A stretch of 64,000 bases of DNA from Lachnospiraceae bacterium (GCA_021771755.1 JAETOL010000001.1:186001-250000); one strand, 5' to 3'. Shown: positions 24,549-32,526, counted from the first letter of the stretch. Numbers and translations are program-made. Notes: generated by a model not told the origin, from the letters alone.

Positions 24549-24647
24549 CTTATATAAGTCCATAATCGGTTGGACGTCTCTACCAACTACCGTAATAGTT
24601 GCCTATAAGTTTTATTCAGGGTACCCAAAAAGGTAGTTGGTATTTTT
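24549..24647 (+). promoter_or_regulatory. Guanine-type purine riboswitch with overlapping terminator, predicted ON switch
   Basis: P1 is CTTATA (24549-24554) with TATAAG (24604-24609). P2 is GTCCA/TGGAC with loop TAATCGGT. J2/3 is TCTCTACC, P3 AACTA/TAGTT, L3 CCGTAA. The specificity base before the final TAT is C (24603), which pairs with guanine or hypoxanthine. The 11-base stretch TACCAACTACC (24581-24591), inside the aptamer, is exactly complementary to GGTAGTTGGTA (24632-24642), which is followed by TTTTT. Without ligand this makes a terminator; ligand binding locks the first strand in the aptamer and allows read-through. The same logic is known for the adenine switch of pbuE. Confidence 0.93.
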
Positions 24648-24689
24648 ATGCCCAAAAAATGCCCTGACTTCAGAAAGGAAGTGAGGTAA

Positions 24690-25973
24690 ATGAAACACGA
24701 AACTACTTTTGCTTTGAAAGGAAACATATGTTTCAGCGAAAGCTCAGATCAGATTTCTGTACATGAAAACTCCTATCTGGTCTGTGAAAACGGGGTTTGC
24801 GCCGGAATTTTCAAGGAACTTCCGGAACAGTATCATGGCATTTGTGTAAGAGATGCAGGAAACGCTCTAATCATTCCCGGACTGGCAGACATCCATCTCC
24901 ACGCTCCCCAGTACAGTTTCCGGGGAATGGGTATGGATCTGGAACTTCTGGACTGGCTGAATACCATCACCTTTCCGGAAGAATCTAAATATGCCGATTC
25001 CGACTATGCCCGAAAGGCTTATTCTATTTTTGTGGAGGATCTGAAAAAGAGCCCTACCACAAGAGCCAGCATCTTCGGAACTCTGCACGTAGAAGCAACA
25101 GAGCTTCTTATGGATCTTCTGGAAGAAACCGGTATGAAAACCTATGTCGGAAAGGTAAACATGGATCGCAACGGCCCGGATATCCTTCAGGAAAAAAGTG
25201 CCGCCGAATCCGCAGAAGCCACTCTTCGCTGGCTGTCGGATACTGCTGACAAGTACGAAAACACCAAACCGATCCTGACTCCAAGATTCACACCTTCCTG
25301 TACAGATGAACTGATGCAGAAACTGGCAGAAATCCAGAAAGAACATCATCTTCCTGTTCAGTCTCATCTGTCCGAAAACATGGGTGAAATTTCCTGGGTT
25401 CAGGAACTCTGTCCTAATACTTCTTTTTACGGAGAGGCTTATGAACAGTTCGGACTTTTCGGCGGTGAGGAATGTCCTACCATCATGGCGCACTGTGTGC
25501 ACTCTTCCGAAGCCGAAATAGAGCTTATGAAAAAACAGGGCGTGTATATCGCTCACTGTCCTCAGTCCAACACCAACCTTTCCTCAGGTATCGCACCTAT
25601 ACGAGATTATCTGGACAAAGGGCTTCGTGTCGGGCTTGGTACAGATATTGCCGGAGGCCATTCTCTTTCCATGCTCCGCGCCATTGCCGATGCCGTACAG
25701 GTATCCAAACTGCGCTGGCGTCTGGTAGACGACCGTCTGAAAGCACTTACTTTTGAAGAAGCCTTTTATCTGGCAACTATGGGCGGCGGAGAATTCTTCG
25801 GAAAAGTAGGAAGTTTCCAAAAGGGGTATGAATTTGATGCTGTGATCCTGGATGACAGTTTTTACCGTCATCCACAGCCTTTAAGCGTAAGAGATCGTCT
25901 GGAACGGCTTGTATATCTTTCTGATGATCGCTGCATAAAAGGAAAATATGTTTCCGGAAGGGAACTGTTTTAA
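24690..25973 (+). CDS. guaD: Guanine deaminase
   Basis: The 427-residue amidohydrolase turns guanine into xanthine and ammonia. Zinc-site signatures are IIPGLADIHLHAPQYSFRGMGMDLELLDWL (His69, His71), LPVQSHLSENMGEI, TIMAHCVHSS and GLGTDIAGGHSLSM. GGAAGTGAGGTAA precedes the ATG. It lies directly behind the guanine riboswitch and 27 bases before the permease gene, so guanine should induce its own breakdown. Confidence 0.96.
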   Translation: MKHETTFALKGNICFSESSDQISVHENSYLVCENGVCAGIFKELPEQYHGICVRDAGNALIIPGLADIHLHAPQYSFRGMGMDLELLDWLNTITFPEESKYADSDYARKAYSIFVEDLKKSPTTRASIFGTLHVEATELLMDLLEETGMKTYVGKVNMDRNGPDILQEKSAAESAEATLRWLSDTADKYENTKPILTPRFTPSCTDELMQKLAEIQKEHHLPVQSHLSENMGEISWVQELCPNTSFYGEAYEQFGLFGGEECPTIMAHCVHSSEAEIELMKKQGVYIAHCPQSNTNLSSGIAPIRDYLDKGLRVGLGTDIAGGHSLSMLRAIADAVQVSKLRWRLVDDRLKALTFEEAFYLATMGGGEFFGKVGSFQKGYEFDAVILDDSFYRHPQPLSVRDRLERLVYLSDDRCIKGKYVSGRELF

Positions 25974-26000
25974 TATCTTTCACAAAAAGGGGGTAGCATT

Positions 26001-27377
26001 ATGAAACTCGACAAAATCTTTCACTTAACGGAAAACCACACGGATGTAAAAACTGAGGTGATCGCCGGTATCACCACCTTTATGACGATGGCTTACATCC
26101 TGGCTGTAAACCCTAATATTCTGGAAGCTTCCGGAATGGACAGAGGCGCCATCTTTACTGCAACTGCACTGGCATCCTTTATTGCCACCTGCTTAATGGC
26201 TCTTTTATCCAATTATCCGTTTGTACTTGCTCCTGGTATGGGATTGAACGCGTACTTTGCATATACCGTTGTTCTTGGCATGGGTTACAGCTGGCAGCAG
26301 GCACTGGCCGCAGTTTTCGTAGAAGGTATGATCTTCATTCTTCTCTCACTGACCAATGTCCGCGAAGCGATCTTTAACTCCATTCCTATGAATCTGAAAC
26401 ACGCAGTTTCTGTAGGAATCGGTCTTTTTATCGCTTTTATCGGTCTTCAGAATGCCAAGATCGTAATCAACAACGATTCTACACTGGTAGGTATCTTTTC
26501 CTTTAAGAGCTCTGCTCAGAACGGAACCTTCAACTGCGAAGGAATCACCGTTCTTCTGGCTCTGCTGGGCGTACTGGTCACCGCAATCCTGCTTGTTAAA
26601 AATGTAAAAGGAAGTATTTTATGGGGCATCCTGATCACATGGCTTCTCGGTATCATCTGTCAGTTTACCGGACTGTATAAGCCCAACCCGGAACTTGGAT
26701 TTTTCAGTCTCCTTCCGGATTTTTCCAGAGGCATCAGCATACCAAGTATGGCTCCTACCTTTATGAAAATGGATTTCTCCATTGTATTTTCACTGGATTT
26801 CGTAGTGATCATGTTTGCGTTCCTGTTTGTCGATATGTTCGATACCCTTGGAACCCTCATTGGTGTTGCCTCCAAAGCTGATATGCTGAATAAAGACGGG
26901 AAACTTCCGCGTATCAAAGGCGCGCTCCTCTCCGATGCTGTTGGTACTTCTGTAGGTGCTATGTGCGGTACTTCTACTGTTACCACTTTTGTAGAGAGTG
27001 CTTCCGGTGTGGCAGAAGGCGGACGTACCGGTCTTACCGCTCTGGTAGCCGGACTTCTCTTCGGTCTTTCCCTGTTCCTGTCCCCGATCTTCCTTGCCAT
27101 TCCGGCCTTTGCAACGGCTCCGGCTCTGATCATCGTAGGCTTTATGATGCTTACCTCTATCACGAAGATTGATTTTGAGGACTATACAGAAGCGATTCCT
27201 TGCTTTATCGCTATTATCGCAATGCCATTTATGTACAGTATCTCTGAAGGTATTGCAATGGGTGTGATCTCCTATGTTGTGATCAACCTGATCTCAGGAA
27301 AAGCAAAAGAGAAAAAGATCAGTGCACTGATGTATGTATTAGCTGTACTTTTTGTACTGAAGTATATTTTCCTGTAA
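26001..27377 (+). CDS. NCS2-family purine permease (AzgA/PbuG-like)
   Basis: The 458-residue protein has about 12 membrane helices. Signatures of the AzgA-type hypoxanthine/guanine/adenine group are TEVIAGITTFMTMAYILAVNP, LAPGMGLNAYFAYTVV, FLFVDMFDTLGTLIGVASKA and GTSTVTTFVESASGVAEGGRTGLTALV. AAAAGGGGGTAGC precedes the start. It is co-transcribed with guaD under the guanine riboswitch, so it most likely imports guanine or hypoxanthine for catabolism or salvage. Confidence 0.93.
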   Translation: MKLDKIFHLTENHTDVKTEVIAGITTFMTMAYILAVNPNILEASGMDRGAIFTATALASFIATCLMALLSNYPFVLAPGMGLNAYFAYTVVLGMGYSWQQALAAVFVEGMIFILLSLTNVREAIFNSIPMNLKHAVSVGIGLFIAFIGLQNAKIVINNDSTLVGIFSFKSSAQNGTFNCEGITVLLALLGVLVTAILLVKNVKGSILWGILITWLLGIICQFTGLYKPNPELGFFSLLPDFSRGISIPSMAPTFMKMDFSIVFSLDFVVIMFAFLFVDMFDTLGTLIGVASKADMLNKDGKLPRIKGALLSDAVGTSVGAMCGTSTVTTFVESASGVAEGGRTGLTALVAGLLFGLSLFLSPIFLAIPAFATAPALIIVGFMMLTSITKIDFEDYTEAIPCFIAIIAMPFMYSISEGIAMGVISYVVINLISGKAKEKKISALMYVLAVLFVLKYIFL

Positions 27378-27390
27378 ATCCATAACAAAA

Positions 27391-27428
27391 CGGGAGGTCG
27401 GGATTATGCCCCGGCCTCCTCTTTTTTT
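27391..27428 (+). terminator. Terminator of the guaD-permease operon
   Basis: GGAGGTCGGG pairs with CCCGGCCTCC (one G-T pair) around ATTATG, followed by CTTTTTTT. Confidence 0.9.
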
Positions 27429-27438
27429 GTTTTTTTCA

Positions 27439-27467
27439 TTGTAAAGCATTCCCCACAATGCTATAAT
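27439..27467 (+). promoter_or_regulatory. lysO promoter with a palindrome in the spacer
   Basis: TTGTAA (27439-27444), a 17-base spacer and TATAAT (27462-27467). The spacer is AGCATT-CCCCAC-AATGC, continuing with the T of TATAAT into an 18-bp palindrome (AGCATT-N6-AATGCT), a likely operator for an unknown repressor. Confidence 0.75.
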
Positions 27468-27500
27468 GTTTTTTATATTGCGTATTGAGGAGAATTTCTT

Positions 27501-27788
27501 ATGAAAATATTTATCGTCATGGGTATCGGAATCCTGATCGGCAGATTTCTAATGATAGGAAAGTTAAAAAAATGGAATGAACGTCTCGCCATGCTGTGTA
27601 CCCTTCTTTTGATCTTTTCCATGGGCGTTATGCTGGGGCAGAAAGAAAACTTTCTCAGCGAGCTGTCCTCCCTGGGACTAAAAAGCTTCCTGTTTTTCCT
27701 GATTCCCACCATCGTTTCCATTATCCTTGTTTATGTCCTGACCAGACGTTTTATTGACAAAAAAGAGACAAAGGGGAAAGACCAATGA
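27501..27788 (+). CDS. LysO family transporter, N-terminal half (split gene)
   Basis: The 95-residue protein has three hydrophobic segments (IFIVMGIGILIGRFLMIG, LAMLCTLLLIFSMGVMLGQ, FLFFLIPTIVSIILVYVLTRRF). It corresponds to the first part of LysO (YbjE), the lysine exporter of E. coli (about 300 residues). The second part is encoded by the next gene, which starts inside the last codons (ATGA overlap). A two-gene arrangement is known in several Firmicutes. It probably exports L-lysine or toxic analogues; the substrate is not proven here. AGGAG precedes the ATG. Confidence 0.82.
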   Translation: MKIFIVMGIGILIGRFLMIGKLKKWNERLAMLCTLLLIFSMGVMLGQKENFLSELSSLGLKSFLFFLIPTIVSIILVYVLTRRFIDKKETKGKDQ

Positions 27789-28387
27789 TTGTTGTATTGA
27801 CATTTTTTGCCCTGATCCTGGGGCTTTTCTGCGGACTCTCCGGAACTGAATCCGAGATTATCCGCTTTATCGGCAAAAATTCTGATATGATCCTGTATGT
27901 TCTGATGTTTTCTGTGGGCATCAGTATCGGTATGCATAACGGGATCCTGAAAAAAATACGTCAGTATCACCTGAAGATTCTGATCATCCCGCTGGGTATC
28001 ACTGCCGGATCCATTCTGGGCGGAATCCTTTGTTCCCTGATCCTGAGAATCCCTGTAAACCAGGGCGCAGCTGTGGCAAGCGGTATGGGATGGTACAGCC
28101 TGGCAGGTGTCACCATCAGCCGTCTGGGGGGAGCAGAGCTTGGAAGTATCGCTTTTATGAGTAATCTCATGAGAGAATTTTTCTCCTTTTTCCTGATTCC
28201 CATAATCGCAGCAAAGCTGAATTACTGCACCTGTATCGCCCCGGCTGCCGCAACCAGTGAGGATACCACACTTCCGGTACTTCTGAAATATACAGATGAA
28301 GAAACGGTAGTTCTTGCCGTACTCAACGGAATGTTGTGCTCCTTCTTCGTACCGATCCTGATTACCTTTTTCTTTCACTTTAGCTAA
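27785..28387 (+). CDS. lysO: LysO family transporter, C-terminal half (split gene)
   Basis: The 200-residue membrane protein corresponds to the larger part of LysO: MFSVGISIGMHNGILKKIRQY, IIPLGITAGSILGGILCSLIL, GMGWYSLAGVTISRLGGAELGSIAFMSNLMREFFSF and a last helix MLCSFFVPILITFFF. It overlaps the N-terminal-half gene by four bases, so both are made together. Each half contains whole membrane segments, so this is a genuine split rather than a frameshift. Confidence 0.88.
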   Translation: MIVVLTFFALILGLFCGLSGTESEIIRFIGKNSDMILYVLMFSVGISIGMHNGILKKIRQYHLKILIIPLGITAGSILGGILCSLILRIPVNQGAAVASGMGWYSLAGVTISRLGGAELGSIAFMSNLMREFFSFFLIPIIAAKLNYCTCIAPAAATSEDTTLPVLLKYTDEETVVLAVLNGMLCSFFVPILITFFFHFS

Positions 28388-28402
28388 ATATCTGTAATTT
28401 AT

Positions 28403-28436
28403 AAAAAGACCGTTACCTTTCCGTAACGATCTTTTT
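28403..28436. terminator. Bidirectional terminator between lysO and the DtxR-family gene
   Basis: AAAAGACCGTTAC and GTAACGATCTTTT form a stem with one mismatch around CTTTCC, flanked by As and Ts. Confidence 0.85.
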
Positions 28437-28439
28437 TCT

Positions 28440-28817
28440 TTAATCAGGCTGTACATCCGCCATCATACGCTCTTTAATTCTTTCAAAACTTTCTTCGCTG
28501 ATATCATGCTCCATCTTACATGCATCGGCTCTCGCAATCTCCGACGGAACCCCCAGACTTTCCAGCATCCTTGTAAGGACTGTATGTCTCTCATAAACTC
28601 TGTTGGCAATCTCAGCTCCCTTATCGAGAAGAGTGACAGTCCCATAACGGTCCATTGCAATATATCCGTCCTCCCGCAAAAGTTTCATCGCATGACTGAC
28701 GCTGGGTTTGGAAACCGACAGCATTGAGGCAATATCCACAGAGCGGACACCATTGCCTTTTTGTGAAAGAACGAGGATCGCTTCCAGATAATCCTCCGCC
28801 GATTCTCTGATCTGCAT
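28440..28817 (-). CDS. DtxR/MntR-family metal-dependent transcriptional regulator
   Basis: The ATG at 28817, after GGGAGGTGTTTTT, gives 125 residues (MQIRESAEDYLEAILVLSQ). The in-frame ATG further up lacks a ribosome binding site. The winged HTH (VRSVDIASMLSVSKPSVSHAMKLLREDGYIAMDRYG) is followed by the metal-binding and dimerisation helices (ANRVYERHTVLTRMLESLGV, ADACKMEHDISEESFERIK). There is no SH3-like third domain, so it is MntR-sized. It represses metal uptake genes when bound to Mn or Fe. The promoter is at 28840-28868. A possible target is the palindrome at 14537. Confidence 0.93.
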   Translation of the reverse strand: MQIRESAEDYLEAILVLSQKGNGVRSVDIASMLSVSKPSVSHAMKLLREDGYIAMDRYGTVTLLDKGAEIANRVYERHTVLTRMLESLGVPSEIARADACKMEHDISEESFERIKERMMADVQPD

Positions 28818-28839
28818 AAAAACACCTCCCATTCCGCTT

Positions 28840-28868
28840 ATTCTATCATAAAAACTGACAGATTTCAA
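28840..28868 (-). promoter_or_regulatory. Promoter of the DtxR-family gene
   Basis: On the minus strand TTGAAA (28868-28863), a 17-base spacer and TAGAAT (28845-28840). Two direct copies of ACTGACAG (28855-28862 and 28868-28875) lie over and beside the -35 element and could be an operator. Confidence 0.65.
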
Positions 28869-28915
28869 CTGACAGCCCCTTCTTACAGCACTCTGTTACC
28901 GCAATTCAGCCAGGC

Positions 28916-29656
28916 TTATTTATCATCTCCGGTAAGGCGGAGCGTATCACGAATCTCCTCCACATCCATATCCAGGATCACCGCAAGTTCCCCAATACTG
29001 AATGCACTTTCGCCTTCCTCTTCATCTTCAGAAAGCTCCCGAACTGCATTTTCCAGCTTTTCTACCCTTGCCACCAGACTGTCATCCTCAAATTTTCTCT
29101 GGCTTTGTTCTTTGCAGGCATCCTGTATTCCTTTTTTCACCTGTTCCAAAAGCCATATCTCATCTCTGAGTTCTTCTCCAGCCATGCCAAGGGCCTGCAC
29201 AAGGCTCACATTGGCTTCCTGGATCAAATCTGCCAGAAAGATCTCCTCTGCATTCAGCTCCACTGCAAGTTCTGCCGCTTTTTTCATATATTTTGCCGCA
29301 AGTATCTGCCCTGCCTCACTGTTTCCCTCTGCCAGGCGTTCAAATAACCCTTCTGCCTCCGGAAAGCTCTCCTCCTCCGGCAGACCTTCCATATATTCCC
29401 TCAAATACGCTTCCTCCTCTGGTGTAAGAGGGATTTTTTTCTTTTCTGTCTCAGGATCCGGACCGTTTTCCATTCCTGTTCCTTCTATCATGCTCCCCTG
29501 ACCGGTAAGATATTTCAGAACACCGGCAAGCTGATCATGATTCAGATCCATTCCTGCAAGAGTTTCGCGAATCTGTACTGCCTGGATCGTATTTCCCTGC
29601 TCTTTTGCCAGAGTCTGCAATTTTTTTAACTTTTCCTGAAATTCACGGACGTCCAT
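28916..29656 (-). CDS. Truncated sigma-70-like protein lacking promoter-recognition regions
   Basis: The 246-residue protein is not annotated by any catalytic motif, but its layout follows sigma-70. Residues 1-60 (VREFQEKLKKLQTLAKEQGNTIQ...LNHDQLAGVLKYLTGQG) look like region 1.1. Residues 78-165 (LTPEEEAYLREYMEG...RLAEGNSEAGQILAAKYMKKAAELAVE...ADLIQEANVSLVQAL) look like regions 1.2-2.2. The last 30 (FSIGELAVILDMDVEEIRDTLRL) look like a region 3 helix pair. The DNA-melting and -10-binding segments (2.3-2.4) and region 4 are missing. It might bind core RNA polymerase without promoter recognition. Start: AAAGGAGAAAAAAA before ATG. The function is unknown. Confidence 0.75.
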   Translation of the reverse strand: MDVREFQEKLKKLQTLAKEQGNTIQAVQIRETLAGMDLNHDQLAGVLKYLTGQGSMIEGTGMENGPDPETEKKKIPLTPEEEAYLREYMEGLPEEESFPEAEGLFERLAEGNSEAGQILAAKYMKKAAELAVELNAEEIFLADLIQEANVSLVQALGMAGEELRDEIWLLEQVKKGIQDACKEQSQRKFEDDSLVARVEKLENAVRELSEDEEEGESAFSIGELAVILDMDVEEIRDTLRLTGDDK

Positions 29657-29793
29657 TTTTTTTCTCCTTTATGTGATAAAAGTAAATTTTTCTGTAGTCA
29701 GCTTTCTTAAACATTCCTATTATATCATCTCCGAAAGTTCTTTCCAACAAAAAACACGCTTTTCCCCGGCAGACTGGCAATCATAACTCAAGC

Positions 29794-31500
29794 TTATTTC
29801 TCAAGGCTTTTAATCAATGCAAGATTGTATTTTTCGTAAGGATTCAGAACATCGTCTTCTATTGTATCAAATTCTTTCGGTGTGTATTTTGGAACATACC
29901 AGGGCTGCGCATCAAAATATGCCTGCAACTCCGCAGTCTTAAACATCCTCCCGTATCTGGCATAAATTTCATTTCTCGCCAGACGAAGCTGCTCTCCGGT
30001 AAGATTCATCCGGATCAGCTGCTCTTCTGTCAGATACTCCGTGCTGCTGTTTGGCAGAATGTAATTTTCGGATACTGAATTATCTGCATTCGACGTCTGT
30101 GCATCTCCTGATCCCCGGTTCTTAAAAAGCGTGATTGCTTCCCAGTTTGCATAAACCACTTCATCATCCGGATGACCGTTCATTTCGTAAAAAGAGCCTG
30201 CAATATCTACTGTAAAGTATCCGCCTCTTCTGCCTGCCCCCATCAGCTTATTTGCATAGAAACGCCAGGGGCCTGCAGCCTCGCTTATATGAGTGTAATC
30301 GCCTATCTGATACACATTCCCGTTATCGTTCCCATAAATAGTGATTCCATATCCCAGATTGGGCACAAAAGTATCTGCATCCTGCTCAGGGAAACTATCT
30401 GATATAATCAGTATCGGCTCCTGATTTTCACCTGCCGGGAGAATCGCATAATACGCACCAACACCATTTGTTTTCAAAAACTCCTCATAAGGATTTTCTT
30501 CCGGGGTATCAGAAGGATCTGACTGTTCTGTCTCTGTAATCGTACACTCCTGTATTTCTCCTATCAATGGTGTGTGGTCCTCCAGATCGATCCAGAAGCC
30601 CTCAAGGTCACCCGATGGATTTTTCCACCATTCATTCACCACTGCTGCATCCAATCTGTCTCCACGGATCAGCCTTACCAGAGAATAACAGTATGGATCC
30701 TGGCTTACTGTGGAAGAAAAGGAAAAGCCGTCGCCTCCTAACTGCTCTGACTGAAATCCCAGCGCCTGATAAGCTTCAATCATATCTATGACATCCTGGC
30801 TGTAGTTGCCGCTATACAACGGTTCTGGATCCAGGTTAAACAGACAATCTGCCTCTAAGCCGGATCCTCCATAATACAGATCAGAAGTCTGTTCCATTTC
30901 TTTGAAGCAGTTTCCATCATAGGTATACCCTACAAAGTACCATTCATATCCTGTTGCCAGATATTTCGAAACACGGTTGCATTCATAAAAAAACTGATAC
31001 TGTCCATTCGCTTTTCTTAAAAACAGATTCCCTTCAAATCCGGCATGCCCCGACTCAGACATTGTTGTCATTTCATCCGGCATTCCCTGATAATCATATC
31101 GAACCAATTCGAACATGTCAGAAACGCTCCAGGAATCTTCCCGCTGCTCATACATAGACACTCTGACGCTTTTTCCCGTTTCCAGAATGTCCCCCCGTCC
31201 TTCATAAGTCACCGCCAGGATCTCATCCTTCTGGTCATTGTCAAAATCTCTCTTTAGGCATCCCAGAATCCCCTCTTCCTCCACAGATTTCAGAAATCTT
31301 CTGTCCTGTTCCATAATCATAGGAGTCTCTATCCTCTGCCCGCCAATATACGGCAGATTGGTAATCTGAGAGATTGTCTTGGTTCCATTCATCCAAATCT
31401 GGCTGTCCGTCTTTTCCTCAGCCTTGCACAAAGTTCCCCCGTTTCCTAATGTCAAAGCGCAAAGCAAAAATACTCCCAAAACATATTTTCTCTTTTTCAC
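29794..31500 (-). CDS. Secreted protein with C-terminal YARHG domain
   Basis: GTG at 31500 follows GGAGGAGAAAAAG and is preferred over the in-frame ATG at 31515, which has no ribosome binding site. This gives about 568 residues. The signal peptide is YVLGVFLLCALTLGNGG; the following Cys is not in a clear lipobox. A long beta-rich extracellular region with several W/Y-rich segments follows. The C-terminus is a YARHG domain (EQLIRMNLTGEQLRLARNEIYARYGRMFKTAELQAYFDAQPWYVPKY), an extracellular module of unknown function common in Firmicutes. No operon partners. Confidence 0.85.
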   Translation of the reverse strand: MKKRKYVLGVFLLCALTLGNGGTLCKAEEKTDSQIWMNGTKTISQITNLPYIGGQRIETPMIMEQDRRFLKSVEEEGILGCLKRDFDNDQKDEILAVTYEGRGDILETGKSVRVSMYEQREDSWSVSDMFELVRYDYQGMPDEMTTMSESGHAGFEGNLFLRKANGQYQFFYECNRVSKYLATGYEWYFVGYTYDGNCFKEMEQTSDLYYGGSGLEADCLFNLDPEPLYSGNYSQDVIDMIEAYQALGFQSEQLGGDGFSFSSTVSQDPYCYSLVRLIRGDRLDAAVVNEWWKNPSGDLEGFWIDLEDHTPLIGEIQECTITETEQSDPSDTPEENPYEEFLKTNGVGAYYAILPAGENQEPILIISDSFPEQDADTFVPNLGYGITIYGNDNGNVYQIGDYTHISEAAGPWRFYANKLMGAGRRGGYFTVDIAGSFYEMNGHPDDEVVYANWEAITLFKNRGSGDAQTSNADNSVSENYILPNSSTEYLTEEQLIRMNLTGEQLRLARNEIYARYGRMFKTAELQAYFDAQPWYVPKYTPKEFDTIEDDVLNPYEKYNLALIKSLEK

Positions 31501-31589
31501 CTTTTTCTCCTCCATCTATTTTCTAATAATCTAATTATAACATGTACATTTACACTTTCAAATATCAACAATCTATTAAGTGTCGCTCA

Positions 31590-31734
31590 TACCAAAAGAA
31601 ACACCCGGTAGGGGAGCTACCGGGTGTTTCGAGGGGAGTATAAATAATTAAATAAGGGGTTATGTAAAAAAAATTTTTGAAGGGTAAATTCTTTTTACAA
31701 CAACAATTATAATATAAATTGGAAAAAAAAGCAA
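31590..31734 (-). ncRNA. Candidate C-rich trans-acting small RNA with its own promoter and terminator
   Basis: On the minus strand TTGCTT (31734-31729), 17 bases and TATAAT (31711-31706) precede a region with no coding frame. It ends in a 14-bp perfect hairpin (arms 31598-31611 and 31617-31630) followed by TTTT, a terminator with this orientation only. The predicted RNA (from about 31699) is about 105 nt. It has a small 5' hairpin (GTAAA/TTTAC) and four pyrimidine motifs complementary to ribosome binding sites: ACCCTTC, TAACCCCTTA, ACTCCCCTC and the terminator loop CTCCC. Such C-rich unpaired motifs are typical of RsaE/RoxS- and FsrA-like Firmicutes sRNAs. No neighbouring minus-strand gene could use this terminator. 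Confidence 0.65.
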
Positions 31735-31745
31735 TATGATTTCAT

Positions 31746-31828
31746 GAATATTATTACAACTTTTTTAACATACTATAGGATGTCATAAACAAGTTGACAA
31801 ATACAGCCGGCATTTATCCGGCTGTATT
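31746..31828 (+). promoter_or_regulatory. Leader of the Asn-rich gene: possible sporulation promoter and hairpin
   Basis: GAATATT (31746-31752) and CATACTAT (31769-31776), 16 bases apart, resemble the sigma-E pattern (KMATATT and CATACAHT, usual gap 14-15), so the match is imperfect. Just downstream, AATACAGCCGG (31800-31810) pairs perfectly with CCGGCTGTATT (31818-31828), making a stable hairpin in the 5' leader. Confidence 0.35.
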
Positions 31829-31856
31829 CAACAGATTACACCAGGAGGTAATGAAA

Positions 31857-32045
31857 ATGGCAAAAAATTATGAGTCTGAAAACAAAACAATGAACAACAA
31901 CACAAACAAAACATCTGACAAAAACTCACAGAGTGCACAGAACTGTGGAAAGAACAGCACAAAAAACACCAGTAAAAACAGTTCCAAAAACAAAATCTCC
32001 AATGCCTATGATATGGAAGAAAACAGCTATTCTGACAGATACTAA
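31857..32045 (+). CDS. Small Asn/Lys/Ser-rich protein
   Basis: CAGGAGGTAATGAAA precedes the ATG at 31857, giving 62 residues (MAKNYESENKTMNNNTNKT...). ATG at 31851 would be too close to the ribosome binding site. The protein is low-complexity, almost without hydrophobic residues, with one Cys and an acidic tyrosine-containing tail (AYDMEENSYSDRY). The composition recalls small spore-associated or coat-type proteins of Clostridia, but no family is recognised. A leader hairpin and terminator enclose it as a single-gene unit. Confidence 0.7.
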   Translation: MAKNYESENKTMNNNTNKTSDKNSQSAQNCGKNSTKNTSKNSSKNKISNAYDMEENSYSDRY

Positions 32046-32100
32046 AGCAAACATCCACTGAACTACAATCGCTTCTCCCTTCTTATATGATGATGCAGAC

Positions 32101-32131
32101 AGGAGTGCCGCCGACCGCAGCACTCCTTTTT
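32101..32131 (+). terminator. Terminator of the Asn-rich gene
   Basis: AGGAGTGC (32101-32108) pairs with GCACTCCT (32120-32127), followed by TTTT. Confidence 0.85.
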
Positions 32132-32198
32132 GCGTATATATCCTCTTTGTACTCCTTTGATTTTTTCCGCATATGATAAAGAAAAAAGGAATGCCGTT

Positions 32199-32510
32199 AT
32201 GTTTCCAATTGAAACCATTTCTGCAAAAATGCTGGATTACTATGTGGGCCGGTCCGATACCCTTATTATAGATGTCCGCGAACCGGATGCTTACAGAAAA
32301 AGCCATATTCTGGGAGCTGTAAATCTTCCCTATCAGGAACTATCCTGCTGCAGGGATCTGCCCCGTGAAAAACTTCTGATCTTTTACTGTCAGAGAGGCG
32401 GCGCCAGCATGGCTGCAGCCCGCCTTTTTGTCCGGAAAGGATACCGTACCCGTTCTGTGATCGGCGGTTTTGAAGCTTATCGAGGAAGAAATCTTGTAAT
32501 TTTTTCCTAA
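32199..32510 (+). CDS. Rhodanese-like domain protein
   Basis: The ATG at 32199, eight bases after AAAAAGGA, gives 103 residues. A single rhodanese domain is complete: LIIDVREPDAYRKSHILGAVNLPYQEL, then the active-site loop YCQRGGASM with the catalytic Cys, and VIGGFEAYRG at the end. Such proteins carry a persulfide on that Cys and transfer sulfur. The loop R-G-G-A-S matches active members. It is a single gene with a terminator after it. Confidence 0.88.
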   Translation: MFPIETISAKMLDYYVGRSDTLIIDVREPDAYRKSHILGAVNLPYQELSCCRDLPREKLLIFYCQRGGASMAAARLFVRKGYRTRSVIGGFEAYRGRNLVIFS

Positions 32511-32526
32511 CCATGATAATGTAAAA

